64,000 bases of DNA, from the NCBI RefSeq assembly GCF_947503375.1, contig NZ_CANNDQ010000005.1, positions 124,001 to 188,000 of the forward strand. The letters run 5' to 3'. The notes under the pieces are model-generated. The model made no database searches. It was given only the letters and a program-made list of their open reading frames with translations, and was not told the DNA's origin. This DNA comes from an uncultured Psychroserpens sp. (GTDB taxonomy: Bacteria; Bacteroidota; Bacteroidia; Flavobacteriales; Flavobacteriaceae). Below are positions 40,775 through 50,318 of the stretch, piece after piece; position 1 is the stretch's first letter, and every line of letters starts with the position of its first letter. The position numbers and the translations under genes are program-made.

Positions 40775-41359
40775 TTAATTTGTTTCTGGATCGTAAACTT
40801 TTTTGAGTTCTCGTAGTCCAATTTTTAATCTAGACTTGATGGTGCCAAGTGGAATATCTAATTCCTCACTAGCTTCTTGTTGTGTCATACCTTCAAAAAA
40901 CAAGGCTTTTAATACAATTTGATATTTCTCGTCTAGTCTTGCAACATGCGACTTTAAATCTAAAACATCTTGATTTAAACTACCTGTTGGTAAGATATAT
41001 ACGTTAGAATTGTCAATTTGGACTTCTTTTTCAAATCTATTATTAAAACTTCTTAATTTATCTATAGCCGTATTCTTTGCAATACGGTATAGCCAAGTAA
41101 ATAATTTTGCTTTCTTTGAATCGTACTTTTTAGCGTTTTTCCAAACTTTTACAAAAGTTTCTTGAAGCGCATCTTGAGCAATTTCTTCGTTAATAGTTAC
41201 TTTCAGAATAACGCCATAGAGACTATCTGCATAATTTTCATAAAGTAAATTAATGGCTTGTTTGTCGCCATTTGCAAGTAATTCAACTATTCGTTTTTCT
41301 AAAGGAGTGGTCAAAAGGTTAAATTTTAAAAAAAGTGAATTTAAAACATCTAAATACAC
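40775..41359 (-). CDS. ECF RNA polymerase sigma factor (SigK-like)
   Basis: Region 2 (INLLYENYADSLYGVILKVT, ALQETFVKVWKNAKKYD, LFTWLYRIAKNTAIDKLR) and region 4 (VLKALFFEGMTQQEASEEL, then LGTIKSRLKIGLRELK) are clear. The start is unsure: GTG at 41359 (194 residues) or TTG at 41314 (TTPLEKRIVELL, 179 residues); the shorter form fits family length better. It is co-transcribed with the RskA-like anti-sigma gene (2 bases apart), a typical sigma/anti-sigma pair. An inverted repeat 25 bases upstream may take part in its control. Confidence 0.93.
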   Translation of the reverse strand: MYLDVLNSLFLKFNLLTTPLEKRIVELLANGDKQAINLLYENYADSLYGVILKVTINEEIAQDALQETFVKVWKNAKKYDSKKAKLFTWLYRIAKNTAIDKLRSFNNRFEKEVQIDNSNVYILPTGSLNQDVLDLKSHVARLDEKYQIVLKALFFEGMTQQEASEELDIPLGTIKSRLKIGLRELKKVYDPETN

Positions 41360-41383
41360 TAATGTATTCGTACATAAAATAAG

Positions 41384-41410
41384 TTGGTAAAGTTAATTAA
41401 AACTTACCAA
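41384..41410. promoter_or_regulatory. Inverted repeat upstream of the ECF sigma gene
   Basis: TTGGTAA (41384-41390) pairs with TTACCAA (41404-41410), and the stem extends to GTT/AAC with one extra A. It lies 25 bases upstream of the GTG start of the sigma gene and may be an operator or a leader hairpin. Confidence 0.45.
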
Positions 41411-41506
41411 TATAAAATTACACTAAAAACTTAAAAATTTCTGTAGGACATATACTTTCTTTTTTAAGAAATTGATTAATAGCTTTTTCAAAATCTACAG
41501 TAACAG

Positions 41507-41534
41507 AAGCCTCAAAATATTGAGGCTTTTTTTA
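41507..41534 (+). terminator. Plus-strand terminator at the 3' end of murB
   Basis: A 9-bp perfect stem (AAGCCTCAA, 41507-41515 with 41520-41528) is followed by T-tract only on the plus strand; on the minus strand it follows the murB stop but has no T-run. It therefore fits a plus-strand transcript ending here, yet no plus-strand gene lies upstream. Confidence 0.6.
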
Positions 41535-42545
41535 TATAATATTCACTTCAGTTTCAATATTAATATCGAATAATCGCAATACTGTTATTTGAATTAGTTG
41601 AGATAGTTTTAAAATATCTTTGCCTTTAGCGTTTCCATAATTAACTAAAACTAGTGCCTGTTTTTTATGAACACCGTAGTTCTCAAAGGTTTTTCCTTTA
41701 AAACCAGCATGCTCAATTAACCAACCAGCTGGTATTTTAATCTCATTTTTAGAAATGATATAATGTGGCGCATTTGGAAAGTTTTTTTGTAATTCTATAA
41801 ACGCATCTTTTGAGATGATTGGGTTTTTGAAAAAGCTTCCTGAGTTTCCAATTTCCTTTGGGTTAGGGAGTTTGCTTTCCCTTATGTTAATAACTGCTTT
41901 TGAAATGTCATTAATTGTTGGGTTATCAATATTCATCTGTTTTAGTTCTGATGAAATTGCACCATAATTAGTATGCAGTATATGATCTTTGGTTGTTAAT
42001 TTAAAGATAACACTTGTAATGATGTATTTCCCTTTTGCCTGTTGTTTGAAAACAGAGTTACGATAGTCAAATTCACAATCAGAACTAGTAAACGTTTCAG
42101 CTTCTAGGGTTTCTAAATTTAAAGCTGTGCAAGAATAGAATGTGTCTTTTAACTCTACACCATAAGCACCAATATTTTGAATTGGGCTCGTGCCAACATT
42201 ACCAGGAATGAGAGATAGATTCTCTAGACCTCCAAAACCATTATCTAAAGTCCAAAGTACAAAGTCATGCCAATTTTCACCTGCTTGGCTTTCAACTAAA
42301 ACACTAGTATCAGTTTTTGAGATAACTTGTTTGCCTTTTAAGTTTATATGAACAACGAGTGCATCAATATCTTTAGTGAGAAGCATATTACTGCCGCCTC
42401 CTAAAATGAATTTATTTGGAAAATCTTTTGATGAGAAAATAGTTTTTAACTCCTCCGTTGTAGAAACAGAGATAAACTGCTTTGCTTTAACATCAATTCC
42501 AAATGTATTGAAAGGTTTTAACGATATATTATTTTTAATATGCAC
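41532..42545 (-). CDS. murB: UDP-N-acetylmuramate dehydrogenase
   Basis: MurB reduces UDP-GlcNAc-enolpyruvate to UDP-MurNAc in peptidoglycan synthesis with FAD and NADPH. The 337-residue protein shows the FAD-binding LGGGSNMLL, IPGNVGTSPIQNIGAYGVEL, FDYRNSVFK and the catalytic Ser in IGNSGSFFKNP near residue 235; a final Glu lies in the C-terminal part. This is the longer type I-like form as in E. coli. Its GTG start overlaps the aminotransferase stop (TAGTG), so translation is coupled. Confidence 0.95.
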   Translation of the reverse strand: MHIKNNISLKPFNTFGIDVKAKQFISVSTTEELKTIFSSKDFPNKFILGGGSNMLLTKDIDALVVHINLKGKQVISKTDTSVLVESQAGENWHDFVLWTLDNGFGGLENLSLIPGNVGTSPIQNIGAYGVELKDTFYSCTALNLETLEAETFTSSDCEFDYRNSVFKQQAKGKYIITSVIFKLTTKDHILHTNYGAISSELKQMNIDNPTINDISKAVINIRESKLPNPKEIGNSGSFFKNPIISKDAFIELQKNFPNAPHYIISKNEIKIPAGWLIEHAGFKGKTFENYGVHKKQALVLVNYGNAKGKDILKLSQLIQITVLRLFDINIETEVNII

Positions 42546-43735
42546 TAATCTTTATATACCTTAAGAGCTTGTTTTAAAATATTAACTGCTTTTTTTAAGC
42601 TATCTACATTTAAAACATACGCAATTCTAATTTGATTTAGGCCAACACCAGGTGAGCTATAGAATCCTGCAGCTGGAGCTACCATAATGGTCTCACCATC
42701 TACATCAAAGGATTCTAGTAGCCATTGAGCAAATGCATCAGAATTTTTAATTGGAAGTTGAGCAATGCAATAAAAAGCTCCTTTTGGGTTAGCTACTTTA
42801 ACACCATCAATTTGGTTAAGTTCTTCTATTAACACATTTCTACGTTCTACATATTCTTTAATGACATCATCGAAGTAGCTTTGAGGTGTTTCAAGAGCGG
42901 CTTCACTGGCAATTTGAGCCAATGTTGGTGGACTTAACCTAGCTTGAGCAAACTTTAAAGCCGTTTTAATAACCGCTTTGTTTTTTGAGACTAAACAGCC
43001 AATACGAGCGCCACACATGCTGTACCGTTTAGATACCGAATCAATTACAATAGCATAATCTTCTAACTCGTTTTCTTGCAATATAGAATAATGGGTGGCG
43101 CCATCATAGGCGAATTCTCTATAGACTTCATCAGCAATTAAGAACAGGTCGTGCTTTTTTACAATTGAGGCCAGTTTTTTAATTTCTTCTTTTGAATATA
43201 GATATCCAGTTGGATTTCCTGGATTACAAATAAGAATGGCTTTGGTTTTTGAAGTGATCAATTTTTCAAACTCTTCTATAGGAGGCAAAGCAAAATTGTC
43301 TTCTATTTTAGAAATAACTGGAACAACATTCACACCAGAAGCCGTTGAGAAGCCATTATAATTAGCATAAAAAGGCTCGGGAATTATAATTTCATCATCG
43401 GTATCCATGATACTGCCAAAAGCAAATAATAATGCCTCACTACCTCCTGTGGTAACGATAATATCGTCGTGATCCACATGGATGTTATTTTTTAAGTAAT
43501 AGTTTGCGATTTTTTTACGATAACCCTCAGACCCTTCTGACCTTGTATATGCTAATATATCTAATGAGTGAACTTTCACTGCATCTAAAGCAATTTGTGG
43601 CGTTTTAATATCTGGTTGACCAATGTTTAAGTGGTAAACGGTTTTTCCTTGTTTGTATGCGTTTTCAGCATAAGGGACCAATTTACGTATTGGAGATTCA
43701 GGCATTAATTGCCCTTTTTGAGAAATTGTTGGCAT
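42545..43735 (-). CDS. Pyridoxal-phosphate-dependent class I aminotransferase
   Basis: The 396-residue fold-type I aminotransferase has VTTGGSEALLFAF, NPGNPTGYLYS, DEVYREFAYDG and the Schiff-base lysine in DSVSKRYSMCGARIG near 240, with the substrate-carboxylate Arg near RIAYVLN at the C-terminus. Sequence and length fit the aspartate/tyrosine aminotransferase group common in Bacteroidota; the substrate cannot be fixed. It is co-transcribed with murB. Confidence 0.92.
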   Translation of the reverse strand: MPTISQKGQLMPESPIRKLVPYAENAYKQGKTVYHLNIGQPDIKTPQIALDAVKVHSLDILAYTRSEGSEGYRKKIANYYLKNNIHVDHDDIIVTTGGSEALLFAFGSIMDTDDEIIIPEPFYANYNGFSTASGVNVVPVISKIEDNFALPPIEEFEKLITSKTKAILICNPGNPTGYLYSKEEIKKLASIVKKHDLFLIADEVYREFAYDGATHYSILQENELEDYAIVIDSVSKRYSMCGARIGCLVSKNKAVIKTALKFAQARLSPPTLAQIASEAALETPQSYFDDVIKEYVERRNVLIEELNQIDGVKVANPKGAFYCIAQLPIKNSDAFAQWLLESFDVDGETIMVAPAAGFYSSPGVGLNQIRIAYVLNVDSLKKAVNILKQALKVYKD

Positions 43736-43855
43736 CAGGAAAAAATTTAGAAGGTAAAGTTCTGAAAATTATCTTAAATTTTATTTAAAAAACAGACCTA
43801 AAAATAATACTTATGTTAAAGATTTGTAAATTGTTTGTTAGATATAATCCATAGC

Positions 43856-45199
43856 ATGTCAAAAAAGATTACTGTAATTCTAATTTTGTTAATGATCTCT
43901 TCATATTGTTTGGGACAATCAAACTTCAATTTGCCAAGAAGTGATAGTGACAGAATTCATTTTAAACTCATCGGGAATCTAATCATTTTACCTGTTGAAG
44001 TAAATGGCGTTAAGCTCTCCTTTGTTTTAGATTCTGGCGTAAGTAAGCCTATCTTATTTAATTTGGCCAATGTAGATTCTCTACAAATTCGTCATGTAGA
44101 AAAAATATTTTTAAGGGGTTTAGGAGGTGGAGAACCTGTTGAGGCTATGAAATCAAAAAACAATTTTTTTAGAGTTGGTAATGCTATAAATATCAATCAA
44201 GATATCTATGTGGTATTTGACAGTAGTTTGAATTTTACGCCACGGTTAGGAACACCAATTCATGGTATTGTAGGTTATGACTTATTTAAAAACTTCACTG
44301 TAGAAATTAACTATGCTTCTAAATATATAGAATTACACAAACCAGAGACATATAAGTATAAAAAATGTAACAAATGTGAAACATTAGATTTATCCTTTTA
44401 TAGGAATAAACCTTATATAACTGGTGAGGTATTGGTAGATTCTCAATTTATTCCTGTTAAACTTTTAATTGATACTGGAAGTAGCGACGCATTATGGCTT
44501 TTTGAAGATGATTCTTTAGGTCTAACTCCATTTAATGATATTTATTTCGAGGACTTTCTTGGGAAAGGGCTTAGCGGGAATGTGTTTGGTAAACGTTCTA
44601 AAATTGAGGCATTTAAGTTGAAGAGTTTCAGGTTAGACAACGTTAATACGGCTTTTCCGGATTCAAGTGCAATTAGCTACGCTAAACGATTCAAAGAGCG
44701 AAATGGTAGTATTTCGGGTGAATTATTAAAGCGGTTCAACTTGATTGTTGATTATAAAAATGCAAAACTTACACTTAAAAAGAATTCAAACTTCAAAACT
44801 CCTTTTTATTACAATAGAAGCGGAATTGTATTAGAACAAAATGGAGTTATCGTCGTTAAAGAAAAAGAGGCCAATAAAAATATGGGCTATTCTTCTGGCA
44901 CAGACAATTCACGTGTGCAAATTGATATTGTTACTAATTTCAAATATTCATTAAAACCAGCTTATACTATAGTCGAGCTAAGAGAAGGTTCACCAGCTGA
45001 AAAAGCAGGACTTCAAATTAATGATATCATTCTCTCTATTAATGGTAAAGACACCCATTTATTGGCACTTGAAAACGTTATTAATTACTTTAAGTCAAAG
45101 ATTGGAAAGCTCATAAAACTAAAGGTTGATAGACAAGGAACTATTATGCAGTTTGAGTTCAGACTTGAAGATGTATTTAAACAAAAAGAACTTCCATAA
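43856..45199 (+). CDS. Secreted retropepsin-like aspartic protease with PDZ domain
   Basis: I start at ATG 43856 (MSKKITVILILLMISSYCLG), which begins a clean signal peptide; a TTG 21 bases upstream is less likely. Two pepsin-like motifs are present: SFVLDSGVSKP near residue 55 and KLLIDTGSSDALWLF near 205. One Asp lies in each half, so a single chain could form a full retropepsin-type active site. A PDZ domain (about 365-440, VELREGSPAEKAGLQINDIIL) closes the 447-residue protein. It likely acts in the periplasm or at the outer membrane on unknown proteins. The pattern is common in Bacteroidota. Confidence 0.88.
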   Translation: MSKKITVILILLMISSYCLGQSNFNLPRSDSDRIHFKLIGNLIILPVEVNGVKLSFVLDSGVSKPILFNLANVDSLQIRHVEKIFLRGLGGGEPVEAMKSKNNFFRVGNAININQDIYVVFDSSLNFTPRLGTPIHGIVGYDLFKNFTVEINYASKYIELHKPETYKYKKCNKCETLDLSFYRNKPYITGEVLVDSQFIPVKLLIDTGSSDALWLFEDDSLGLTPFNDIYFEDFLGKGLSGNVFGKRSKIEAFKLKSFRLDNVNTAFPDSSAISYAKRFKERNGSISGELLKRFNLIVDYKNAKLTLKKNSNFKTPFYYNRSGIVLEQNGVIVVKEKEANKNMGYSSGTDNSRVQIDIVTNFKYSLKPAYTIVELREGSPAEKAGLQINDIILSINGKDTHLLALENVINYFKSKIGKLIKLKVDRQGTIMQFEFRLEDVFKQKELP

Positions 45200-45211
45200 T
45201 CTGGAAGTTCT
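45187..45211. terminator. Terminator between the aspartic protease and DUF1573 genes
   Basis: A 10-bp perfect stem (AGAACTTCCA, 45187-45196 with 45202-45211) and T5 overlap the end of the protease gene; its stop codon lies in the loop. The facing gene ends at 45242, so it can act on both. Confidence 0.85.
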
Positions 45212-45241
45212 TTTTGTTTTGTTTTGTAAAAAAGCTTTTAC

Positions 45242-45670
45242 TTATTGCTGCATTACACTTTTATCTGTTTTCTCTAAAACACTTTTTTTGCTTGAATCTA
45301 CAACTAATCCTTTAATTTTTAAAGCAACAGTAGGCGTTTCAGCATTAGACGTAACAGTAATAGTCTTTCTAATTGGGTTAACTCTGTTAGTATCGTACTT
45401 TACAGAGATCTCACCTGTTTCACCTGGCATAATCGGACCATCTGGTTTTTTTGGAACAGTACAACCACATGTAGATTTAACTTTAGAAATAATTAATGGT
45501 GCGTTTCCAGTATTTGTAAATTCAAATACTCTAACACCATCAGATCCTTTTTCAATAGTACCGTAATCAATTACATCCGTTTTAAATTCAATTTTGGCAA
45601 CCTTCTCTTGTGCTGTTACACCAAGACTCAACAAGCCAACAAATAAAATTAGTATTAAATTTTTCATCAT
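45242..45670 (-). CDS. DUF1573 domain secreted protein
   Basis: I start at ATG 45668-45670 (MMKNLILILFVGLLSLGVTA), a normal signal peptide; an ATG 21 bases upstream would put the promoter box inside the coding region. The mature part is one DUF1573 immunoglobulin-like domain: FEFTNTGNAPLIISKVKSTCGCTVP followed by PGETGEISVKYDT. The CGC motif is typical. Such proteins are periplasmic or surface-bound in Bacteroidota; function unknown. 142 residues. Confidence 0.92.
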   Translation of the reverse strand: MMKNLILILFVGLLSLGVTAQEKVAKIEFKTDVIDYGTIEKGSDGVRVFEFTNTGNAPLIISKVKSTCGCTVPKKPDGPIMPGETGEISVKYDTNRVNPIRKTITVTSNAETPTVALKIKGLVVDSSKKSVLEKTDKSVMQQ

Positions 45671-45693
45671 CTTAATTTTAAATTGATACAAAT

Positions 45694-45723
45694 CAAAACT
45701 ACTTACTTTTTACCAGTTTGCAA
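45694..45723 (-). promoter_or_regulatory. Flavobacterial sigma-A promoter of the DUF1573 gene
   Basis: On the minus strand TTG (45723-45721) is followed by exactly 19 bases and then TAGTTTTG (45701-45694). Both boxes and the spacing match the Bacteroidota consensus TTG-N17-23-TAnnTTTG, 23 bases before the ATG. Confidence 0.75.
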
Positions 45724-45817
45724 AATTAATTAGTTGTATTACATTAATATTAACAACACCTATGAAAAATCATTCAATAATATCTACACATTAATTTCGC
45801 AAAAAAAGAAATATAAG

Positions 45818-45825
45818 TACTTTTG
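45818..45825 (+). promoter_or_regulatory. Putative -7 box for valS
   Basis: TACTTTTG is a full TAnnTTTG match, 30 bases before the valS ATG. A TTG at the right distance is not seen; TTTCG lies about there. Confidence 0.5.
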
Positions 45826-45855
45826 TAGGTTGTTACACAAAAACAGTACCAAAAC

Positions 45856-48489
45856 ATGAGCATACCAACAAAATATTCAGCTTCTAGTGTAGAAAGTAAG
45901 TGGTATAATTACTGGATGGAGCATAAGTATTTTCAATCTGTACCAGATGAAAGAGAACCATACACGATAGTTATTCCTCCACCAAATGTCACTGGAGTTT
46001 TGCATATGGGACATATGTTAAACAATACCATTCAAGATGTGTTGATTCGCCGTGCGCGTTTGAAAGGTAAAAATGCCTGTTGGGTGCCTGGTACAGACCA
46101 TGCTTCTATTGCTACTGAGGCGAAAGTAGTTGCAAAGCTAAAAGCAGAAGGTATTGATAAGAATAATCTTACTCGTGAAGAATTTTTGAAGCATGCTTGG
46201 GATTGGACAGAAGCTTATGGTGGTGTTATTCTAGAACAACTAAAAAAACTTGGATGTTCTTGTGATTGGGATCGAACCAAATTCACCCTAGATGACGATA
46301 TGAGTGAGTCTGTGATAAAAGTTTTTGTTGATTTATACAATAAAGGATTGATATACAGAGGATATCGTATGGTCAATTGGGATCCAGAAGCAAAAACAAC
46401 CTTATCTGATGAAGAAGTGATACATGTTGAAAAGCAAGGGTTGCTTTATTACTTAGAATACAAAATTGAAGGAAGTGATCAAAAATTAACTATAGCCACT
46501 ACACGACCAGAAACTATATTTGGAGATACAGCTATTTGTATCAATCCAAATGATGATCGCTTTAAGCATTTAAAAGGGAAAAAGGCAATAGTTCCTATTT
46601 GTGAACGAATAATTCCTATAATAGAAGACGAATATGTAGATGTTGAGTTTGGAACGGGTTGTCTTAAAGTAACACCAGCTCACGATGAAAATGATAAAGT
46701 ATTAGGAGATAAACATCAACTGGAAGTTGTTGATATATTTAATGATGACGCATCATTAAATAGTTATGGAATGCATTATGAAGGTCAAGACCGTTTTGTA
46801 GTTAGAAAAGCTATAGTTAAAGAACTTCAAGAAGCTGGAATTATAGTTAAGATTGAAAAACATATCAATAAGGTTGGAACGTCTGAGCGTACCAAAGCAG
46901 TTATAGAACCACGTTTAAGTGATCAATGGTTTCTTAAGATGGAAGACCTAGCTAAACCTGCTATAGATGCTGTACTGTCAAATAGAGAGGTTAAGTTATT
47001 CCCAAAGAAATTTGAAAACACCTACAGACATTGGATGGAAAATATACGCGATTGGAATATATCACGTCAGTTACTTTGGGGACAACAAATTCCAGCTTAT
47101 TACTATGGAGATGGAAAAGAAGATTTTGTTGTTGCCGAAACAATAGATAAAGCTTTAAAGCTGGCTAAAGATAAAACACAAAATTCTAATCTAACCGTAA
47201 GTGATCTTACACAAGATTCTGATGCCTTAGATACGTGGTTTTCATCTTGGTTATGGCCAATAAGTGTATTTGATGGTATTCGTAACCCTGAAAATGAAGA
47301 AATTAAATACTACTACCCAACCAACGATTTGGTTACGGGGCCAGATATTTTATTTTTCTGGGTTGCCAGAATGATTATAGCTGGATATGAATATAAAGAC
47401 CAAAGGCCTTTTGAAAATGTATATCTTACGGGTTTAGTTAGAGATAAGCAGCGTAGAAAGATGTCTAAGCAATTAGGAAATTCTCCTGATGCTCTAAAGC
47501 TGATAGAAGAATACGGTGCAGGAGGAGTACGTGTAGGATTGTTATTAAGCTCAGCAGCTGGAAACGATCTTATGTTTGATGAAGCACTTTGTCAACAAGG
47601 AAAACAGTTTGCCAATAAAATATGGAATGCGTTAAGGCTGGTTAAAGGTTGGGAAATAGATCAAAGTATAAGTCAGCCAAATGCTAGTAAAGTAGCGCTT
47701 GAGTGGTTTGAGTCAAAGTTTCAAAATGATTTAGCCGAAATTGAAGATCACTTTAGTAAGTATAGATTAAGTGATGCATTAATGACTATTTATAAACTGG
47801 TTTGGGATGATTTCTGTGGTTGGCTATTAGAAATGGTAAAACCAGTTTATCAAAAACCAATAGACTCTAAAACATTAGAAAGCGTTTATAAAATTTTTGA
47901 GGATGTATTAAAAGTAGTTCATCCATTTATGCCATTTTTAACAGAAGAGTTGTGGCATTTTATCAAAGAGCGATCCCCAAAAGAAGCATTAATCGTTGCT
48001 AAATGGCCAGAGATCAAACCAGTTAATAAGAGTTTAATTGCTGAATTTGAATTTGCTTCTGAAGTAATTTCTGGTATAAGAAACATTAGAAAACAAAAAA
48101 ATATAGCGTCTAAAGATGCTATTCAATTTTCTGTGGTAAATAATGAAAATGTTTCAGATACTTTTGACGAGGTTATCTCAAAACTAGGAAATCTTGATAC
48201 TTACAATTATGTGAAAGAGCCAGTTGAAGGTGCTTTAACCTATCGTGTAAAATCTAACGAGTACTTCATACCTATGGAAGGAAGTATTGATGTAGAAGCA
48301 GAGATTAAGAAATTAAGAGATGAATTGATATATACTGAAGGCTTTTTAAATTCTGTTCAGAAGAAACTATCTAATGAGCGTTTTGTAAACAATGCACCTA
48401 AACAAGTCGTTGCATCAGAAAAGAAAAAAGAAGCTGATGCTTTAGCCAAAATAGATACTATTAAATCTAGCTTGGAGAGCTTGAAATAA
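45856..48489 (+). CDS. valS: Valine--tRNA ligase
   Basis: The 877-residue class I synthetase has the HIGH-like [14 protein letters not shown] near residues 36-50, the editing-domain segment [33 protein letters not shown], and the KMSKS loop [13 protein letters not shown] near 535. The anticodon-binding region (about 620-780) and a C-terminal coiled-coil arm (about 810-877, [20 protein letters not shown]) are present. Length and order are standard. A terminator follows. Confidence 0.98.
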   Translation: MSIPTKYSASSVESKWYNYWMEHKYFQSVPDEREPYTIVIPPPNVTGVLHMGHMLNNTIQDVLIRRARLKGKNACWVPGTDHASIATEAKVVAKLKAEGIDKNNLTREEFLKHAWDWTEAYGGVILEQLKKLGCSCDWDRTKFTLDDDMSESVIKVFVDLYNKGLIYRGYRMVNWDPEAKTTLSDEEVIHVEKQGLLYYLEYKIEGSDQKLTIATTRPETIFGDTAICINPNDDRFKHLKGKKAIVPICERIIPIIEDEYVDVEFGTGCLKVTPAHDENDKVLGDKHQLEVVDIFNDDASLNSYGMHYEGQDRFVVRKAIVKELQEAGIIVKIEKHINKVGTSERTKAVIEPRLSDQWFLKMEDLAKPAIDAVLSNREVKLFPKKFENTYRHWMENIRDWNISRQLLWGQQIPAYYYGDGKEDFVVAETIDKALKLAKDKTQNSNLTVSDLTQDSDALDTWFSSWLWPISVFDGIRNPENEEIKYYYPTNDLVTGPDILFFWVARMIIAGYEYKDQRPFENVYLTGLVRDKQRRKMSKQLGNSPDALKLIEEYGAGGVRVGLLLSSAAGNDLMFDEALCQQGKQFANKIWNALRLVKGWEIDQSISQPNASKVALEWFESKFQNDLAEIEDHFSKYRLSDALMTIYKLVWDDFCGWLLEMVKPVYQKPIDSKTLESVYKIFEDVLKVVHPFMPFLTEELWHFIKERSPKEALIVAKWPEIKPVNKSLIAEFEFASEVISGIRNIRKQKNIASKDAIQFSVVNNENVSDTFDEVISKLGNLDTYNYVKEPVEGALTYRVKSNEYFIPMEGSIDVEAEIKKLRDELIYTEGFLNSVQKKLSNERFVNNAPKQVVASEKKKEADALAKIDTIKSSLESLK

Positions 48490-48511
48490 ACGGTGTTAAT
48501 ATTTAAAAAAA

Positions 48512-48532
48512 AGGAGCTATTTAATAGCTCCT
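48512..48532 (+). terminator. Terminator of valS
   Basis: The stem AGGAGCTA with TAGCTCCT (48512-48519 with 48525-48532) is flanked by A8 and T7. Confidence 0.9.
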
Positions 48533-48638
48533 TTTTTTATTTATACATAAAATATATTTATACATAACATAAAAAACATATATAAAAATATATGAAAAAA
48601 ACTTTACATCTTTGCAATGTAATATTTAAACAAATAAG

Positions 48639-50075
48639 ATGATAACAGTAACATTAGCTAAAGGAGATGGGATAGGTCCAGAAATTATGGATGCTACATT
48701 AAGTATTTTAAATGCCGCAGGAGCAGATATCACTTTTGAAGAGATAGAGGTAGGTGAGAAGAAATATTTAAATGGTCATACCACGGGAATTTCTGACAAT
48801 GCATGGGAAACCATAAGAAAGAATAAAATTTTATTCAAAGCACCAATCACAACGCCTCAAGGAGGTGGTTACAAGAGCTTAAATGTAACGATGAGAAAAA
48901 CATTAGGCTTGTACTCTAATATTAGACCATGCAGTAGTCTACATCCATTTGTTCAAACTAAACATCCAGAAATGGATGTGGTCATCATTCGTGAGAATGA
49001 AGAAGATTTGTACGCAGGTATAGAGCACCAACAAACAGATGAGGTCGTTCAGTGTCTTAAACTTATAAGTAGACCAGGTTGCGAGAAAATTATCACCTAT
49101 GCTTTTGAATATGCTAAGCGTTATGGTAGAAAAAAGGTAACGTGTTTCACGAAAGATAACATCATGAAACAGACAGATGGTTTGTTTCATGATGTATTTA
49201 ATGAAGTAGCATTACGTTATCCTGAAATTGAAAATGAACATTGGATTGTTGATATAGGTGCAGCATTATTAGCAGACTCACCAGAATCTTTTGATGTAAT
49301 AGTAATGCCTAATCTGTATGGAGATGTTATGTCTGATATCGCTGCACAAATTGCAGGATCTGTTGGCTTAGGAGGTTCAGCAAATATAGGTCAAGAGTGT
49401 GCTATGTTTGAAGCCATCCACGGTTCTGCACCTGATATCGCAGGAAAGGATATTGCCAACCCTTCAGGTTTGATCAATGCATCAGTAATGATGTTGAACC
49501 ATATTGGACAAAACAAAGTAGCTGAAAATATCCAAAATGCATGGTTGAGAACTATTGAAGATGGTGTTCATACTAATGATATTTATGATGAGGTAATGAG
49601 TACTAAACGTGTTGGTACTAGGGCGTTTGCTGAGGCTGTAATTGCTAACCTCGGTAATCTACCAAAACAATTGCCTTCAGTTACATTTGAAGACAATTCA
49701 CCACTAGTTTTGCCTAAATACCAACGTAAGCCAGCTAAAAATAAGAAAATTGTTGGTGTAGATTTATTTGTAGATTGGCATGGCGAAGATGCAAATATGC
49801 TAGCATCAAAACTACAAAAGTTAAATAATGACGAGTTAGAGCTTGTATTAATAACCAATAGAGGTGTAAAGGTTTGGCCTCAAGGGTTTAAAGAAACCTT
49901 CTGTACTGATCATTGGAGATGTAGGTACGCAGCAAAAGATGGGAAAGTATTGCAAAAAAGAAAAATTATTGAAATTTTAAAATCTGCTTTAGAGCATGAT
50001 ATTGATGCGATTAAAACAGAAAACTTATACACTTTTGATGGTGTAAGAGGCTACTCTTTAGGTCAAGGACAGTAA
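48639..50075 (+). CDS. icd: NADP-dependent isocitrate dehydrogenase, long form with C-terminal domain
   Basis: IDH converts isocitrate to 2-oxoglutarate in the TCA cycle. The first 335 residues carry the family core: KGDGIGPEIM, the substrate Ser in the loop GGGYKSLNVTMRKTLGLYSN, VIRENEEDLYAGIEH, MPNLYGDVMSD and IHGSAPDIAGKDIANPSG. A further domain of about 140 residues (SPLVLPKYQRKPAK to the end) is like that in the Thermus enzyme and others of the longer type. NADP+ preference is likely but not proven here. It stands alone after the valS terminator; an AT-rich stretch with two TTTATACATAA repeats lies upstream. Confidence 0.94.
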   Translation: MITVTLAKGDGIGPEIMDATLSILNAAGADITFEEIEVGEKKYLNGHTTGISDNAWETIRKNKILFKAPITTPQGGGYKSLNVTMRKTLGLYSNIRPCSSLHPFVQTKHPEMDVVIIRENEEDLYAGIEHQQTDEVVQCLKLISRPGCEKIITYAFEYAKRYGRKKVTCFTKDNIMKQTDGLFHDVFNEVALRYPEIENEHWIVDIGAALLADSPESFDVIVMPNLYGDVMSDIAAQIAGSVGLGGSANIGQECAMFEAIHGSAPDIAGKDIANPSGLINASVMMLNHIGQNKVAENIQNAWLRTIEDGVHTNDIYDEVMSTKRVGTRAFAEAVIANLGNLPKQLPSVTFEDNSPLVLPKYQRKPAKNKKIVGVDLFVDWHGEDANMLASKLQKLNNDELELVLITNRGVKVWPQGFKETFCTDHWRCRYAAKDGKVLQKRKIIEILKSALEHDIDAIKTENLYTFDGVRGYSLGQGQ

Positions 50076-50148
50076 TAACTTGATAAAAGGGAATACTTAT
50101 ATTTTAATTGATTTGAATTAGCCTTCAATTTGTTATTATATGGGTTCA

Positions 50149-50242
50149 AAGAAGGCACTAGGTATTATAAATAGACTGATTAGTTTTGGTTGTAATGGAA
50201 CTTATTTTAAGTGTTAGCGAAATAGTGCTTAGTGTCCTTCTT
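50149..50242 (+). ncRNA. Possible structured RNA downstream of icd
   Basis: In the 243-base gap after icd, AAGAAGGCACTA (50149-50160) pairs with TAGTGTCCTTCTT (50230-50242) with one bulge, closing a loop of about 70 bases. Inside it AAGTGTTA pairs with TAGTGCTT around GCGAAA. A TAGTTTTG box at 50181 could alternatively start a short transcript running to the hairpin at 50288. It may be the icd 3' UTR, a small RNA or chance. Confidence 0.3.
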
Positions 50243-50287
50243 AATATTATGTAAATTGATTCATAGCACAAAACTTCATGCCTAAAA

Positions 50288-50312
50288 AGCGATCAACTTA
50301 TTACTGGTCGCT
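50288..50312. terminator. Bidirectional terminator between icd region and the rod operon
   Basis: The stem AGCGATC with GGTCGCT (one G-U pair; 50288-50294 with 50306-50312) is flanked by A-tract and T6. It ends the rodA transcript on the minus strand and a plus-strand transcript that would reach 237 bases past the icd stop. Confidence 0.8.
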
Positions 50313-50318
50313 TTTTTA

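Noticed and set aside
41420..41531. The murB frame stays open for 37 codons after its TAA, reading a plausible peptide (ASVTVDFEKAINQFLKKE)
   Set aside because: MurB is complete at its stop. A run of this length is not rare in such sequence, and the stretch includes a hairpin. Stop-codon read-through has no other support.
48540..48567. Two direct repeats of TTTATACATAA upstream of icd
   Set aside because: They lie in a very AT-rich stretch just after the valS terminator. With only two copies an operator cannot be told from chance.
50140..50217. 25-codon frame starting MGSKKALGIINRLISFG in the gap after icd
   Set aside because: No RBS, no promoter in the right place, and the frame overlaps a better-supported stem. 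Too short to call.
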